Counted from the first letter of the stretch, positions 16,171 through 25,502 are shown. The stretch is 64,000 nucleotides of DNA from an uncultured Bacilli bacterium (GCA_934162195.1 CAKPHO010000005.1:7382-71381), one strand, 5' to 3'. The notes: generated by a model not told the origin, from the letters alone. Made by a program: numbers and translations.

Positions 16171-17298
16171 ATGAAAATAGATCCATATGAATACTATTTT
16201 TTGGAACCTAGAATAGATGGATTAAAAGATTATTATAAAAAAAATCACGAACTAACAATTATCGGATTAAATGATTCTCAAGGTGTTAATACAACTAATT
16301 TGTTAAAAAAAGGATTACTTGAATTTATTTCTGATAAATTAAAAGATGAAGAGACTAAAACAACTGTAATTGATGCATTTTCATTAATGTTTAATAAGAC
16401 AGAACATATTAATTATTTATTAAGATCTAATCCAAATTTAGAAGAAATAAAAGATTTACAAGTTTATGGCATGGTTTCTGCATTAGAAAAAGCTATGAGT
16501 GATTTTCATTTACCTAGAGATTTAGGTAAAATAGGTTATGTAAGTAGAAAGTTGCATAAAACTTGTAAGGAAGATAAAGATATAAGATTAACAGATACCT
16601 TAAGAGGTTCTAAAGAACCTATAGTTATTTATTCAAGTGGTGCTAATGACATTATGAGAGAAGGATGGAATAATCCATTTAATATTGGTAAAGATTATAA
16701 AAAACAAAATGCGGCTTATAAATACACTTTAGATAAATTAAGTGATGTATCAACAGTAAAAAGAATTATTGATAAAGTAGATGAAAATTTTAATAATATT
16801 TTATCTTTAAATGATAAAGCTGATGTTTTTGCACTAGGATTATATATTCCAAAATCAATGAGAAAAGAAGAAATGAAAGTCTTTAATAGTACTATTAAAA
16901 TATATAATGAGTTTTTAAAAGAGCTATGTAAAAAATATAATATTGAATATGTTGACACTGAAAGTATCGGTAATGAAAATAATAAAAATAAATTAAATTT
17001 TCATACTACGGTAGAAAGATATAATGCTTTGGCAAACAAAATAATAGAAATTTTATATGGCAGAAAATTATATAAACATGAAGACTTTGTTCTTCCAGAA
17101 CTTACTGGTTTTAAATCTGGTAAAAATGGTTTGTATGAATTTTTAGTTGATTTAAAAAGAGATTTTAAAAAAGTTGTAAAAGAAGGTGTTCTTGCTATGG
17201 ATACTGATGAAGTGACATATGAAGTTGCTGTTCAAAAAAGAAGAGAAATAGAAAGACAAATTGGTGTTGTTGAAAAAACATTGATGAAGAGAATGTAA
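16171..17298 (+). CDS. SGNH/GDSL-like hydrolase
   Basis: 375 residues, no signal peptide. The SGNH blocks are recognisable though divergent: IIGLNDSQG (block I, Ser nucleophile), YSSGANDIMR (block III, Gly-x-Asn-Asp) and LNFHTTVERYNALANKI (block V, His). The family includes esterases and acetyl-polysaccharide deacetylases. Position after surface-glycan genes would suit a glycan de-acetylase, but that is inference. ATG 16171 is chosen because GAGGGGGAG precedes it. Confidence 0.7.
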   Translation: MKIDPYEYYFLEPRIDGLKDYYKKNHELTIIGLNDSQGVNTTNLLKKGLLEFISDKLKDEETKTTVIDAFSLMFNKTEHINYLLRSNPNLEEIKDLQVYGMVSALEKAMSDFHLPRDLGKIGYVSRKLHKTCKEDKDIRLTDTLRGSKEPIVIYSSGANDIMREGWNNPFNIGKDYKKQNAAYKYTLDKLSDVSTVKRIIDKVDENFNNILSLNDKADVFALGLYIPKSMRKEEMKVFNSTIKIYNEFLKELCKKYNIEYVDTESIGNENNKNKLNFHTTVERYNALANKIIEILYGRKLYKHEDFVLPELTGFKSGKNGLYEFLVDLKRDFKKVVKEGVLAMDTDEVTYEVAVQKRREIERQIGVVEKTLMKRM

Positions 17299-17328
17299 AA
17301 GTTGCAATATTTTGTTGCAATTTTTTTA
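17298..17328 (+). terminator. Intrinsic terminator
   Basis: GTTGCAA and TTGCAA pair across TATTTTG and are followed by a T run. Confidence 0.65.
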
Positions 17329-17351
17329 TTGGATTTGTATAAATAAAATTA

Positions 17352-17380
17352 TTGACACAGAAAATTAGCTGTTATAAAAT
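17352..17380 (+). promoter_or_regulatory. Promoter of pilin-like gene 17423
   Basis: TTGACA (17352-17357), 17 bases, TAAAAT (17375-17380). This gene lacks the leader element found before three other pilin-like genes. Confidence 0.55.
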
Positions 17381-17422
17381 TAATACAGTAATAGTAGTAG
17401 TAAAGTATAGGAGGTAAAGATT

Positions 17423-18469
17423 ATGAAGAAAAAAGGCTTTACTTTAATAGAATTACTAGCGGTAATAGTAGTATTAGCTATCATTGCTCTAATAGCAACA
17501 CCAATAGTAATGAGTGCAATTGAAAAATCAAAGAAAGGAGCAGCTGAGAGAAGTGCGGATAGCTACATCAAACAAGTAGAAACAGCAGTAGCAACAGAAC
17601 GACTAGATGGAAATGAAGTCCAAAATGGAACATACGAAATAGATGGTGAAGGGAATTTAACAGGAAAAGGATTGCCAAACAATAAATTAGTTATTGACAT
17701 GAAAGGAAATAAACCAATATCTGGAACAATAACAATAAAAGATGGACAAGTAACAAATGATTCTAAGATGACAATTGGTGATTATGATGTTAAATATAAT
17801 GAAGATAAAAAGAAATATGAAGCAACAAAAAGTGGTGGGACAAATCCAGATACACCATCAGTAAAAACATTATGTACTAAAAAAGAAGGAGTAGATTTAA
17901 ATAATTTAGCTTCTGGAAATGAATTTACTTGTGAATTAGGAGATAATGATGCAAAAACATTTTATGTCTTAGAAACAAATGAGGATAATGTATCATTAAT
18001 AATGAATGCTAATATTGATTCAAATGGAAAAGCTATAACGCCAGATAACATTCCAGATGATAAAGGATTAGTTGCATGGTCGGAAGACGGAAGCAATCAT
18101 AAGGATGATGATGAATCAGCACAAGCAGTAACAGCAAAGGCATACTTATCATCAAGTACAACAAATTGGACTAAACTAAATCAATCACAAATTAAATTAC
18201 CAACGGCAAGTCAGATTGCAGCAACGGCAGGGACAACATTTGATGGTGTTAGTATGATAATGGGTTTACCAGCATGGATATATGATAACATGGATGGTAC
18301 AGCAAATGCTGTATCTGGAATACCTGCTTATTGGACATCAACACCTTATAAATCTAATGATACTAATGCTTGGGGTGGTGGTGCTTACTCCAATCTAAGT
18401 AATTATAGTAGCGCAAGTACTTACGGTATACGTCCAGTAATAACTGTCTTAAAATCTGATCTTTCGTAA
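17423..18469 (+). CDS. Pilin-like adhesin with C-terminal GVRPV-type domain
   Basis: 348 residues: prepilin signal KKKG/FTLIE and helix; a short pilin-like head (SADSYIKQVETAVA ... DYDVKYNEDKKKYEA) to about residue 140; then a Cys-containing lectin-like domain (LCTKKEGVDLN, EFTCELGDNDAKTFYVLETN) ending AYWTSTPYKSNDTNAWGGG ... GIRPVITVLKSDL. It is a close paralogue of the genes at 25503 and 52901. Its C-terminal segment is Asn/Ser/Tyr-rich, but the DNA is only mildly G-C-enriched, so unlike 53771 it is not an obvious variable cassette. Ribosome site AGGAGGT. Confidence 0.82.
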   Translation: MKKKGFTLIELLAVIVVLAIIALIATPIVMSAIEKSKKGAAERSADSYIKQVETAVATERLDGNEVQNGTYEIDGEGNLTGKGLPNNKLVIDMKGNKPISGTITIKDGQVTNDSKMTIGDYDVKYNEDKKKYEATKSGGTNPDTPSVKTLCTKKEGVDLNNLASGNEFTCELGDNDAKTFYVLETNEDNVSLIMNANIDSNGKAITPDNIPDDKGLVAWSEDGSNHKDDDESAQAVTAKAYLSSSTTNWTKLNQSQIKLPTASQIAATAGTTFDGVSMIMGLPAWIYDNMDGTANAVSGIPAYWTSTPYKSNDTNAWGGGAYSNLSNYSSASTYGIRPVITVLKSDLS

Positions 18470-18492
18470 TAAGATGATGGATAATATAAAAT

Positions 18493-18545
18493 AAAAAATA
18501 GTTAAAATATGATCAATTGATTGTGATTTTAACTATTTTTTAATT
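18493..18545 (+). terminator. Strong intrinsic terminator
   Basis: A 16-bp perfect stem, AAAAAATAGTTAAAAT with its complement at 18526-18541, ending in T residues. Confidence 0.88.
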
Positions 18546-18572
18546 GATTATTTGCACTTAAATCTGTATAAT
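18544..18572 (+). promoter_or_regulatory. Promoter of lepA
   Basis: TTGATT (18544-18549), 17 bases, TATAAT (18567-18572). Confidence 0.65.
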
Positions 18573-18588
18573 AATCATAGGTGAAATT

Positions 18589-20391
18589 ATGAAGCAGGAA
18601 AATATAAGAAATTTTTCTATTATTGCTCATATCGATCATGGCAAGAGTACTTTAGCTGATCGTATTTTGGAACTTACTGGGGCAATAGATGAAAGGGAAA
18701 AACAAGAACAATTATTAGATAATATGGAACTTGAAAGAGAACGAGGTATTACAATTAAGTTAAATGCGGTAAGACTTAAATATCATTATAAAGATGAAGA
18801 TTATATGTTAAACTTAATTGATACTCCAGGTCATGTTGATTTTACGTATGAAGTATCACGTAGTTTGGCAGCATGTGAAGGAGCTATTCTTGTTGTTGAT
18901 GCAGCACAAGGGATTGAAGCTCAGACTTTAGCAAATCTTTATCTAGCTTTGGATAATGATTTAACAATTATTCCTGTTATAAATAAAATAGATTTACCTA
19001 ATGCTGATCCTGAAAAAGTAAAGAAAGAACTAATGGATACATTAGGATTTAATGAAGATGAAATAATTTTAACGAGTGCAAAAAATGGAATTGGTATTAA
19101 AGAATTGGTAGAAACAATTATAGAAAGAGTACCTAGTCCTAAAGGTAATAAAAAGAATAAGTTACAGGCTTTAATATTTGACAGTATATATGATCCTTAT
19201 CGTGGTATTATCACATTATCTAGAGTGATGGATGGTAGTGTTAAAGTTGGGGATAAAATAAAAATGATGGCAACTGGTGCTACTTATGATATTACAGAGA
19301 TTTTGGTTCATAACCCTAAAGAAGTTAAAGTTGATAAATTGGGTCCTGGAGAAGTAGGATGTATATGTGCTAGTATTAAAAGTATTAATGATGTAAAAGT
19401 GGGGGATACCATTACTAATGATGATGATCCTGCAAGTAAACCTTTACCGGGGTATAAACCTATGAAACCAATGGTATTTTGTGGACTTTATCCAATTGAG
19501 TCGTCACGTTATCCAGAACTTCGTGAAGCGTTAGAAAAACTAAAATTGAATGATGCTTCTTTAGAGTTCGAACCTGAAACATCAAAAGCTTTAGGTTTTG
19601 GATTTAGATGTGGGTTCCTAGGACTTTTACATATGGATATTATTGAAGAGAGAATTGAAAGAGAATTTAAAATAGATTTAATTGCAACTTCTCCTTCTGT
19701 TGTTTACGAAGTAACACTAACTGATCATTCTACCGTAATTATTGATAGTCCAGTTAAAATGCCTGATAAACAAAAAATATTGGATATTAAAGAACCGTAT
19801 ATCAGAACTAATATCTTTGTGCCTAGTGAATATATAGGTCCAATAATGGAATTATGTCAAGATAAGCGTGGTAATTATATTTCTATGGAATATTTAGACC
19901 CTACACGTGTTAATATTCATTATGAAATTCCACTATCGGAAATTGTATATGATTTTTTTGATAAGTTAAAATCTACAACTAAGGGTTATGCTTCTTTTGA
20001 CTATGAATTGATTGGGTATAAAAGTAGTGATTTGGTTAAAATGGATATTTTACTTAATGGTGAAGTTGTCGATGCTTTAAGTGTTATTGTTCATAAGGAT
20101 TTTGCATATAAGCGTGGTAGAAGTTTTGTTGAGCAATTGCGAAAATTAATTCCTCGCCAACAGTTTGAGGTTCCAATTCAAGCATGCCTTGGAAATAAAG
20201 CTATTGCTCGTGAAACTGTTAAAGCAGTACGTAAGGATGTTTTAGCTAAATGTTATGGTGGAGATGTTTCACGTAAAAGAAAGTTACTTGAAAAACAAAA
20301 GGAAGGTAAAAAAAGAATGAAAATGGTAGGTAGTGTTGAAATACCACAAGAAGCATTCTTGGCTGTTTTAAGCATGGAGGATGAAAAATGA
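18589..20391 (+). CDS. lepA: Elongation factor 4 (LepA)
   Basis: 600-residue translational GTPase that acts on ribosomes under stress and during initiation. Motifs: P-loop AHIDHGKSTL, switch II DTPGHVDF, NKIDLP, SAKNG; domains II-III; and the LepA C-terminal domain that replaces EF-G domain IV (CYGGDVSRKRKLLEKQKEGKKRMK). Length and motifs are those of a full functional protein. The next gene starts in the last codons (4-base ATGA overlap). Confidence 0.98.
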   Translation: MKQENIRNFSIIAHIDHGKSTLADRILELTGAIDEREKQEQLLDNMELERERGITIKLNAVRLKYHYKDEDYMLNLIDTPGHVDFTYEVSRSLAACEGAILVVDAAQGIEAQTLANLYLALDNDLTIIPVINKIDLPNADPEKVKKELMDTLGFNEDEIILTSAKNGIGIKELVETIIERVPSPKGNKKNKLQALIFDSIYDPYRGIITLSRVMDGSVKVGDKIKMMATGATYDITEILVHNPKEVKVDKLGPGEVGCICASIKSINDVKVGDTITNDDDPASKPLPGYKPMKPMVFCGLYPIESSRYPELREALEKLKLNDASLEFEPETSKALGFGFRCGFLGLLHMDIIEERIEREFKIDLIATSPSVVYEVTLTDHSTVIIDSPVKMPDKQKILDIKEPYIRTNIFVPSEYIGPIMELCQDKRGNYISMEYLDPTRVNIHYEIPLSEIVYDFFDKLKSTTKGYASFDYELIGYKSSDLVKMDILLNGEVVDALSVIVHKDFAYKRGRSFVEQLRKLIPRQQFEVPIQACLGNKAIARETVKAVRKDVLAKCYGGDVSRKRKLLEKQKEGKKRMKMVGSVEIPQEAFLAVLSMEDEK

Positions 20392-20807
20392 CAATAGGTG
20401 AATTAACAAATATAGCTAATGAGTATTTAAATGAAAATATTTCATTAAGGGAGTTATCGTCCCGTCATGGAATATCTAAATCATCTTTGGTTAGGTATTT
20501 TAATAGGCAACAATTGATTGTTTTACCATATAACTTACAGATGAAAGTAGATGCTAAAAAAGAAAAAAATTGGATTGATGGTAAATCGACTAGTGGTAAT
20601 TTAGGATATAAAACAGCAACTAAAGAAGAAATACAAGCGATGGCTAATATGGCGATAGAAAACAACTTGTCACTAAGGGAACTTTCTAATGTTGTTAATG
20701 TAAGTTATACTACACTGTATTCATTCTTCACTGTAGAAAATCTGGGAGTTGAATTATATCAACAGGTTTTAAATTTATATAGTGAAAATAAAAATAAAAG
20801 AAAATAA
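20388..20807 (+). CDS. Tandem helix-turn-helix protein coupled to lepA
   Basis: 139 residues containing two similar DNA-binding segments: NISLRELSSRHGISKSSLVR (about 17-36) and NLSLRELSNVVNVSYTTLYS (about 97-116). Each looks like a homeodomain/resolvase-type or SpoIIID-like HTH. Between them lies a basic linker (KVDAKKEKNWIDGKS). The 4-base overlap with lepA implies translational coupling. It ends where the convergent Fic gene ends. I cannot name the family; a small regulator or a remnant of a recombinase N-terminus are alternatives. Confidence 0.65.
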   Translation: MTIGELTNIANEYLNENISLRELSSRHGISKSSLVRYFNRQQLIVLPYNLQMKVDAKKEKNWIDGKSTSGNLGYKTATKEEIQAMANMAIENNLSLRELSNVVNVSYTTLYSFFTVENLGVELYQQVLNLYSENKNKRK

Positions 20808-21431
20808 TCATTTCTGAAGATTATTTTCTTTTTCTTTTTGAACTATAGCTTTCATAAATTCCATTTCTAACATGCTAGGATATATGTATCTTTGTACTGT
20901 TCCCATTAAAAGATTTTTACTATCCATTTTAGTATAATCAATATCTAGTGGACCACAAGGAAGGTTTTTGCTTTTCTCTAAAACAAATTCTCTCATAAAT
21001 ATTCTTATTGTTCTTCCATTTCCTTCTCTAAAGGGATGAACCATAATTAAATCGTGATAAAAAGGAGCAATATAAAAGGCTAATTCTGGAATTGAAGAAA
21101 TATTTCCAATCTTATTTAAATCATTAAGAATTTCATCTAAAGATTTAGTGATATTTTGTGGATTGCAGAAACTAGTCCTATCTTTTCCTAAAGTGCATAA
21201 TCTTATTTCTCCTGCAAAAGGATATATTTTTCCAAAAACAAATTTATGAATTTTTTTTAAATCTTCAATATCAAAATTTTTACATATTGGTTTTAAATAT
21301 AGCGTAGCCATTGTTTTTCTAGTAATAGCTCTTTCTGTTTCTTTTAATTTTTCTAAGCTTGTAATATTTAAATTATTTTTTAAAACATCTGTTCCTTCAA
21401 TTAAATAATCATCCCAATGATCTATTTCCAT
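20808..21431 (-). CDS. Fic-family AMPylase-type toxin
   Basis: 207 residues from ATG 21431 (an in-frame start further upstream would lengthen it to 229). The core motif HPFREGNGRTIRIF matches HxFx(D/E)GNGRxxR, with catalytic His and the anion-binding loop intact. The upstream flap FGKIYPFAGEIR is also typical. Fic proteins transfer AMP or other nucleotide parts to target proteins. No inhibitory (S/T)xxxE(G/N) helix is obvious inside the protein, so an external antitoxin is expected. A small frame overlaps its start upstream in the same direction (21409-21576). Confidence 0.9.
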   Translation of the reverse strand: MEIDHWDDYLIEGTDVLKNNLNITSLEKLKETERAITRKTMATLYLKPICKNFDIEDLKKIHKFVFGKIYPFAGEIRLCTLGKDRTSFCNPQNITKSLDEILNDLNKIGNISSIPELAFYIAPFYHDLIMVHPFREGNGRTIRIFMREFVLEKSKNLPCGPLDIDYTKMDSKNLLMGTVQRYIYPSMLEMEFMKAIVQKEKENNLQK

Positions 21432-21576
21432 TATAACCATCCTTAATTTTAGTCTTTTTTTTGTTATTGTCTTCGGTTTTTGTTTTAATGTCAACACTTA
21501 CTTCTTCAAAGCTAATATTTGCATCTGCCTGTCTAAGCGCTTCTTTAAGTTTTTTAAGCCTTGCAATCTTATCCAT
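21409..21576 (-). CDS. Small protein upstream of Fic, candidate antitoxin
   Basis: A 55-residue frame, MDKIARLKKLKEALRQADAN then a lysine-rich tail, with AAGGAAG upstream at suitable spacing. It overlaps the Fic start by 23 bases, so the two would be translated together. Size, charge and position fit the antitoxin half of a Fic toxin-antitoxin pair. I do not see a clear (S/T)xxxE(G/N) inhibitory motif, so the role is inference. The DNA is a little richer in G and C than its neighbours. Confidence 0.55.
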   Translation of the reverse strand: MDKIARLKKLKEALRQADANISFEEVSVDIKTKTEDNNKKKTKIKDGYNGNRSLG

Positions 21577-21682
21577 ACATAACACTTCCTTATTTCATTT
21601 TATCATATTTTTTTAATATGTACTATTATATTTGCTTATGAATAATCATTTTGTTATAATATTTGTAGAAAAGAGAATGTTT

Positions 21683-22795
21683 ATGAAGTCGTGTTATATC
21701 CATATTCCATTTTGTAAAACAATTTGTTCTTATTGTGATTTCTGCAAATTTTATTATCAAAAAAAATGGATTTTAAAATATTTAGAACAATTACGAAAAG
21801 AAATAAATCTAAATTATAAAGGTGAAAAATTAAACACTATATATATAGGTGGTGGAACACCAACGTCACTTGATTATGATGAATTAAAAATTTTATTGAA
21901 TATAATAAAAGAGTTAAGATTAAATGATAATTATGAATATACGATTGAAGCTAATGTAGAAACTTTAGATTTAGATAAGATAAAATTATTAAAAGAATAT
22001 GGTATAAATAGAGTAAGTATCGGTGTAGAAAGCATTGTTGAAAAAAATATTAAATTTTTAGATCGTCACCACTCTAAAGATGATGTAGCTAGGGTTATTA
22101 ATTTATTAAAACAGGAAGGTATTAGTAACATTAACATTGATTTGATCTATGCTTTACCCCATCAAAGTATAGATGATTTAAAACTTGACTTAGAATTCTT
22201 TTTAAGTTTAAATATTCCTCACATATCAACATACTCTCTTATAATAGAACCACATACAAAATTATATATAAATAATGAAAAAAATATTGATGAAAAACTT
22301 GATTTAGATATGTATAAATACATTTGCAGGGTATTAAAAGATAATGGATATGATCACTATGAGATAAGTAATTTTGCTAAACCTAATTTTGAATCAAAAC
22401 ATAATTTAACTTATTGGAATAATGAAAAATATTATGGTTTTGGAGTAGGTGCTAGTGGATATATAGATAATATTCGATATGACAATACAAGAAGTATAAA
22501 CAAATATTTTGATGGTAATTATCGTTTTAGTGAGGAAGAAGTGGACTTTAATACAAAGGTTGAAAATGAATTTATTTTAGGATTTAGAAAACTTAAAGGA
22601 ATTAATAAAAAAGACTTTTATAATAAATATAAAATAGATATTGATAGTTTAGATGTTATAAACAGATTAAAATTAGAAGAAAAGTTGTTTGAAGATAAAG
22701 ATAATATATTTATAAATTCAAAGTATATTTATACGTCTAATCAAATATTGGTAGAGTTTTTAGGAGGTAATTATGAACAAAGAAGAAATATTTAA
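21683..22795 (+). CDS. hemW: HemW-like radical SAM heme chaperone
   Basis: 371 residues. The radical SAM motif is CKTICSYCDF (CxxxCxxC with the extra Cys-Asp-Phe of the HemN/HemW group), followed by YIGGGTPTSL and VSIGVESI. The C-terminal HemW domain is present. HemW proteins are heme chaperones; true coproporphyrinogen oxidase HemN differs at the N-terminus. Start at ATG 21683 places the protein at the usual YIHIPFC beginning; an upstream frame adds a hydrophobic stretch not seen in the family. The next gene overlaps by 23 bases. Confidence 0.9.
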   Translation: MKSCYIHIPFCKTICSYCDFCKFYYQKKWILKYLEQLRKEINLNYKGEKLNTIYIGGGTPTSLDYDELKILLNIIKELRLNDNYEYTIEANVETLDLDKIKLLKEYGINRVSIGVESIVEKNIKFLDRHHSKDDVARVINLLKQEGISNINIDLIYALPHQSIDDLKLDLEFFLSLNIPHISTYSLIIEPHTKLYINNEKNIDEKLDLDMYKYICRVLKDNGYDHYEISNFAKPNFESKHNLTYWNNEKYYGFGVGASGYIDNIRYDNTRSINKYFDGNYRFSEEEVDFNTKVENEFILGFRKLKGINKKDFYNKYKIDIDSLDVINRLKLEEKLFEDKDNIFINSKYIYTSNQILVEFLGGNYEQRRNI

Positions 22796-23351
22796 AGTAG
22801 AAATAGATTATGTATTTAATACAAAGTTAAAAGAAAATTTGAAGCAGCTAGTGAATTTATTACCGGATTATTTTTTTGAAATACCAGCATCATCAACAGG
22901 AAAGTATCATCCTTCTTTTGCTTTGGGAGAAGGTGGACTTGTAAGGCACACTAAAGCTGCGGTGAGAATTGGTTATGAGCTTTTAAATGATAATTGTATT
23001 GGTAATATTTTTAGTGATAATGAAAAAGATTTAATTATTATGGCACTTCTTATGCATGATGGTTGTAAATCAGGACTTACTCATGGGCAATATACTGTGG
23101 TAAATCATCCCCTTATTGTTTCAAAATTAATCCAAGATAACAAAGATAAGTTAACTTTAACAGATGAGGAGCTAAAATTATTATGTTCAATGATAGAAAC
23201 TCATATGGGGGAGTTTAACAAAGATTTTAAAGGTAATGTGGTTTTACCTTTACCTCAAAATAAATATCAAAAATTTGTTCATATGTGTGACTATTTAGCT
23301 AGTAAGAAATTTTTGGATATTAAATTTGAAAATAATAATATAGTTGGGTAA
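22773..23351 (+). CDS. HD-domain phosphohydrolase-like protein
   Basis: 192 residues. Candidate metal ligands: His in GGLVRHTKAAVRIGYELL, the HD pair in LLMHDGCKSG, and later METHMGEF and MCDYLASK. This is the layout of small HD-domain proteins of nucleic-acid or nucleotide metabolism; the substrate cannot be told. Strong AGGAGGT site inside the hemW 3' end. Confidence 0.78.
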   Translation: MNKEEIFKVEIDYVFNTKLKENLKQLVNLLPDYFFEIPASSTGKYHPSFALGEGGLVRHTKAAVRIGYELLNDNCIGNIFSDNEKDLIIMALLMHDGCKSGLTHGQYTVVNHPLIVSKLIQDNKDKLTLTDEELKLLCSMIETHMGEFNKDFKGNVVLPLPQNKYQKFVHMCDYLASKKFLDIKFENNNIVG

Positions 23352-23355
23352 AAGT

Positions 23356-23688
23356 ATGAATGACTTTGATTTAGAAGCAATAGAAAAAAGTTTTGAAGAA
23401 TATAAAAAAATTGTTAATGAAAAACATTGGGCGGATTTAACTATTGTAGATATAGAATATGTCACAGATATGGAGAAGAAAAAACAGTTTAAAAACTCAC
23501 TTAGATATATTATTAATCCTCTTTTATATCATATGAAGGCAATGAGAAATTTTAAATTTTCTCATAGTGATAATGAATTAACTTGTAGAAATATGTTAAA
23601 AGATATTTTTGATTATTATCAAAAATTAGGATTTAATAGAAAAGATATAGCTCATATTGCATGTGATAGAAGTAACAAAAAATATTGA
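23356..23688 (+). CDS. Unknown 110-residue protein
   Basis: No family recognised. The product is small, soluble, charged and mostly helical, with a C-terminal DYYQKLGFNRKDIAHIACDR segment. It follows the HD protein by 4 bases and is followed after 44 bases by thyX, so it probably sits in one operon. An in-frame TTG at 23344 is an alternative start. Ends with TGA. Confidence 0.65.
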   Translation: MNDFDLEAIEKSFEEYKKIVNEKHWADLTIVDIEYVTDMEKKKQFKNSLRYIINPLLYHMKAMRNFKFSHSDNELTCRNMLKDIFDYYQKLGFNRKDIAHIACDRSNKKY

Positions 23689-23732
23689 CACGAACAAACG
23701 TTTATGATAATATTGTAATGGAGGTAAGATAT

Positions 23733-24512
23733 ATGGAAAATGTACATGCTAAAGTTAGCTTAGTAGGATATACTAAAACTATTAATGGTGGTGGTCCAGA
23801 AGAGATTGTGGCTGCTGCAGGAAAGCTTTGTTATTCTAAAGTTGGAGCTAAAGAAATATTAGAAAAAATGACTGAAGAAGATATTGAAAGATTTTTAAAC
23901 ACTTTAAGTAATTTAGGACATTATAGTCCATTCGAACATGCTAATTTTACTTTTGTTATAGAAGGTATTAGTAGGGCTTGTTCTCATCAAATAGTAAGGC
24001 ATAGAATCGCTAGTTATTCACAGCAAAGTCAAAGATATGTTGATCTTAAAGATACTATTAAGGTAATAGTACCTCCAGAAATAGAACAAGATGAAGAAAT
24101 AAAACAAAAATATATAGATTCAATTGTAAATGATTATGATGCTTATGTTGATATTACTACATGTCTTGTCAGTAAATATATAAAAGAAGGTATGAATGAA
24201 AAAACAGCTACAAAAAAAGCTTTAGAAGATGCTAGATTTGCTTTACCTAATGCTTGTGAAACTAAGATAGTGATGACAATGAATGCTAGAAGTTTAATTA
24301 ATTTCTTTGAAAAAAGATGCTGTAATAGAGCGCAGTGGGAAATTAAAGAAGTTGCAGATCAAATGTTAGATTTGGTTTTAGAAGTAGCTCCACATCTGTT
24401 TGCAAAAGCAGGAGCTAAATGTGCCTTTGGCATCTGTCCGGAAGGAAAAATGAGCTGTGGAAAAAAGCAAGAACCTAGAGAACCTCAAAAGGTGAAGAAA
24501 TATGAGAGGTAA
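23733..24512 (+). CDS. thyX: Flavin-dependent thymidylate synthase ThyX
   Basis: 259 residues. Makes dTMP from dUMP using FAD and methylene-tetrahydrofolate. The ThyX signature RHRIASYSQQSQR (RHRxxSxxxxSxR) is clear, as are HYSPFEHANFTF and RCCNRAQWEI. The normal C-terminus is extended by a Cys-containing segment (CAFGICPEGKMSCGKK). GGAGG sets the start at 23733. It overlaps the kinase gene by 11 bases, linking two consecutive steps of dTTP synthesis. Confidence 0.95.
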   Translation: MENVHAKVSLVGYTKTINGGGPEEIVAAAGKLCYSKVGAKEILEKMTEEDIERFLNTLSNLGHYSPFEHANFTFVIEGISRACSHQIVRHRIASYSQQSQRYVDLKDTIKVIVPPEIEQDEEIKQKYIDSIVNDYDAYVDITTCLVSKYIKEGMNEKTATKKALEDARFALPNACETKIVMTMNARSLINFFEKRCCNRAQWEIKEVADQMLDLVLEVAPHLFAKAGAKCAFGICPEGKMSCGKKQEPREPQKVKKYER

Positions 24513-25188
24513 ATTAATTGTTGTTGAAGGAACTGATTGTTCCGGAAAAGAAACACAGACTAATCTTTTATTAACTAATTTACATAATGATAATATAAAG
24601 GTTGAAAAATTTAGTTTTCCTAATTATCAATCTCCAACAGGAAAAATAATAGGGGGTCCTTATTTAGGAAAAAGTTATATTTGTGATGGTTGGTTTCCAG
24701 AAGGAGCTCCAAAAGTAAATCCTAAAGTAGCTGCTTTATACTATGCGGCTGATAGAAAATATAATATTTATAAAATAAAATTTTTACTTGAAAATGGTGT
24801 AAATGTTATTTTAGATAGATATGTATATTCTAATATGGCTCACCAAGGTGGAAAAATAAAAGACAGTAATGAAAGATTTGCTATGTATGATTGGCTTGAT
24901 AAATTAGAATTTAGTTTATTAGAACTTCCTGAAGCAGATATTAAAGTGTTCTTACATTTACCTGTAGAGCAAGCAACAAAACTTCGCATGGGAAGGGAAG
25001 AAGCTTTAGATGAAAACGAAAAAGATATTAATCATTTAAAAGATGCTGAAAGAGCTTATATAGAAATTGCAAATAAATATAATTTTAAAACGATAGAATG
25101 TAATATAGAAAACAATATAAGAACTATAGAAGATATTCAAGATGAATTATACAATTTTATAAAAGAAGAGATTAATATCAGAGAGTAG
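24502..25188 (+). CDS. tmk: Thymidylate kinase-like protein
   Basis: 228 residues. P-loop VVEGTDCSGKETQ (the usual D-G-S-GK is D-C-SGKE here), the DR(Y/F) motif ILDRYVYSNMAHQG and a lid region with RMGREE. dTMP kinase makes dTDP, the step after ThyX. The segment SFPNYQSPTGKIIGGPYLGK is typical of the branch of Tmk-like kinases near the human type. Overlap with thyX strongly supports a dTMP role. Confidence 0.9.
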   Translation: MRGKLIVVEGTDCSGKETQTNLLLTNLHNDNIKVEKFSFPNYQSPTGKIIGGPYLGKSYICDGWFPEGAPKVNPKVAALYYAADRKYNIYKIKFLLENGVNVILDRYVYSNMAHQGGKIKDSNERFAMYDWLDKLEFSLLELPEADIKVFLHLPVEQATKLRMGREEALDENEKDINHLKDAERAYIEIANKYNFKTIECNIENNIRTIEDIQDELYNFIKEEINIRE

Positions 25189-25325
25189 TTGTTGTTGTAT
25201 ACTAAATATTATAAAGGTAATGATAGTATGGTTAAACAGAAAGTATAAAATTAACTTAATAACTCAAATTTGAACTGTGAAGTGGGTGGTATATTTAATC
25301 ATATTATAAAATTAAATAAAAAAAG

Positions 25326-25373
25326 CACAAAGAAACTAGAACTATAAAAGGTCTAAGTATCTTTGTTTTTTTT
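25326..25373 (+). terminator. Terminator/attenuator hairpin inside leader copy 2
   Basis: CACAAAGA ... TCTTTG with an inner CTAGA/TCTA pairing, then nine T. Weaker than in copy 3 because of mismatches. Confidence 0.55.
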
Positions 25374-25441
25374 GCTAAACTTTTATAAAGAAAATGTTGT
25401 ATAAGTACATAAAGCATCAAAAATATGTATTATGACTAGAT

Positions 25442-25469
25442 GTTTATTTTAAATAAAAAAGGGTATAAT
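25442..25469 (+). promoter_or_regulatory. Candidate promoter of pilin-like gene 25503
   Basis: GTTTAT (25442-25447), 13 bases, GGGTAT (25461-25466) overlapping TATAAT; same geometry as at 1073. Confidence 0.45.
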
Positions 25470-25502
25470 TAAAATGTAAATCGTATAAGGAGGTAAGAAA
25501 AA

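Larger units (their letters stand above)
25214..25500 (+). repeat. Pilin leader element, copy 2
   Basis: Shares with copy 3 an upstream piece (AAAGGTA..GATAGTATGGTTAAA, near 25214-25237), and with copies 1 and 3 the TATTTAATCATA-TTATAA stretch and the hairpin. Downstream of the hairpin it matches copy 1 closely over about 110 bases up to the ribosome site. A tiny frame again ends YLIIL-stop (GTG 25277 to TAA 25309). It fills the 314-base gap between tmk and the pilin-like gene. Confidence 0.6.

Noticed and set aside
18331..18450. End of pilin-like gene 17423 as a third variable cassette
   Set aside because: Protein pattern is similar, but the DNA has ordinary A/T-ending codons and the palindrome is broken; at most an old cassette.
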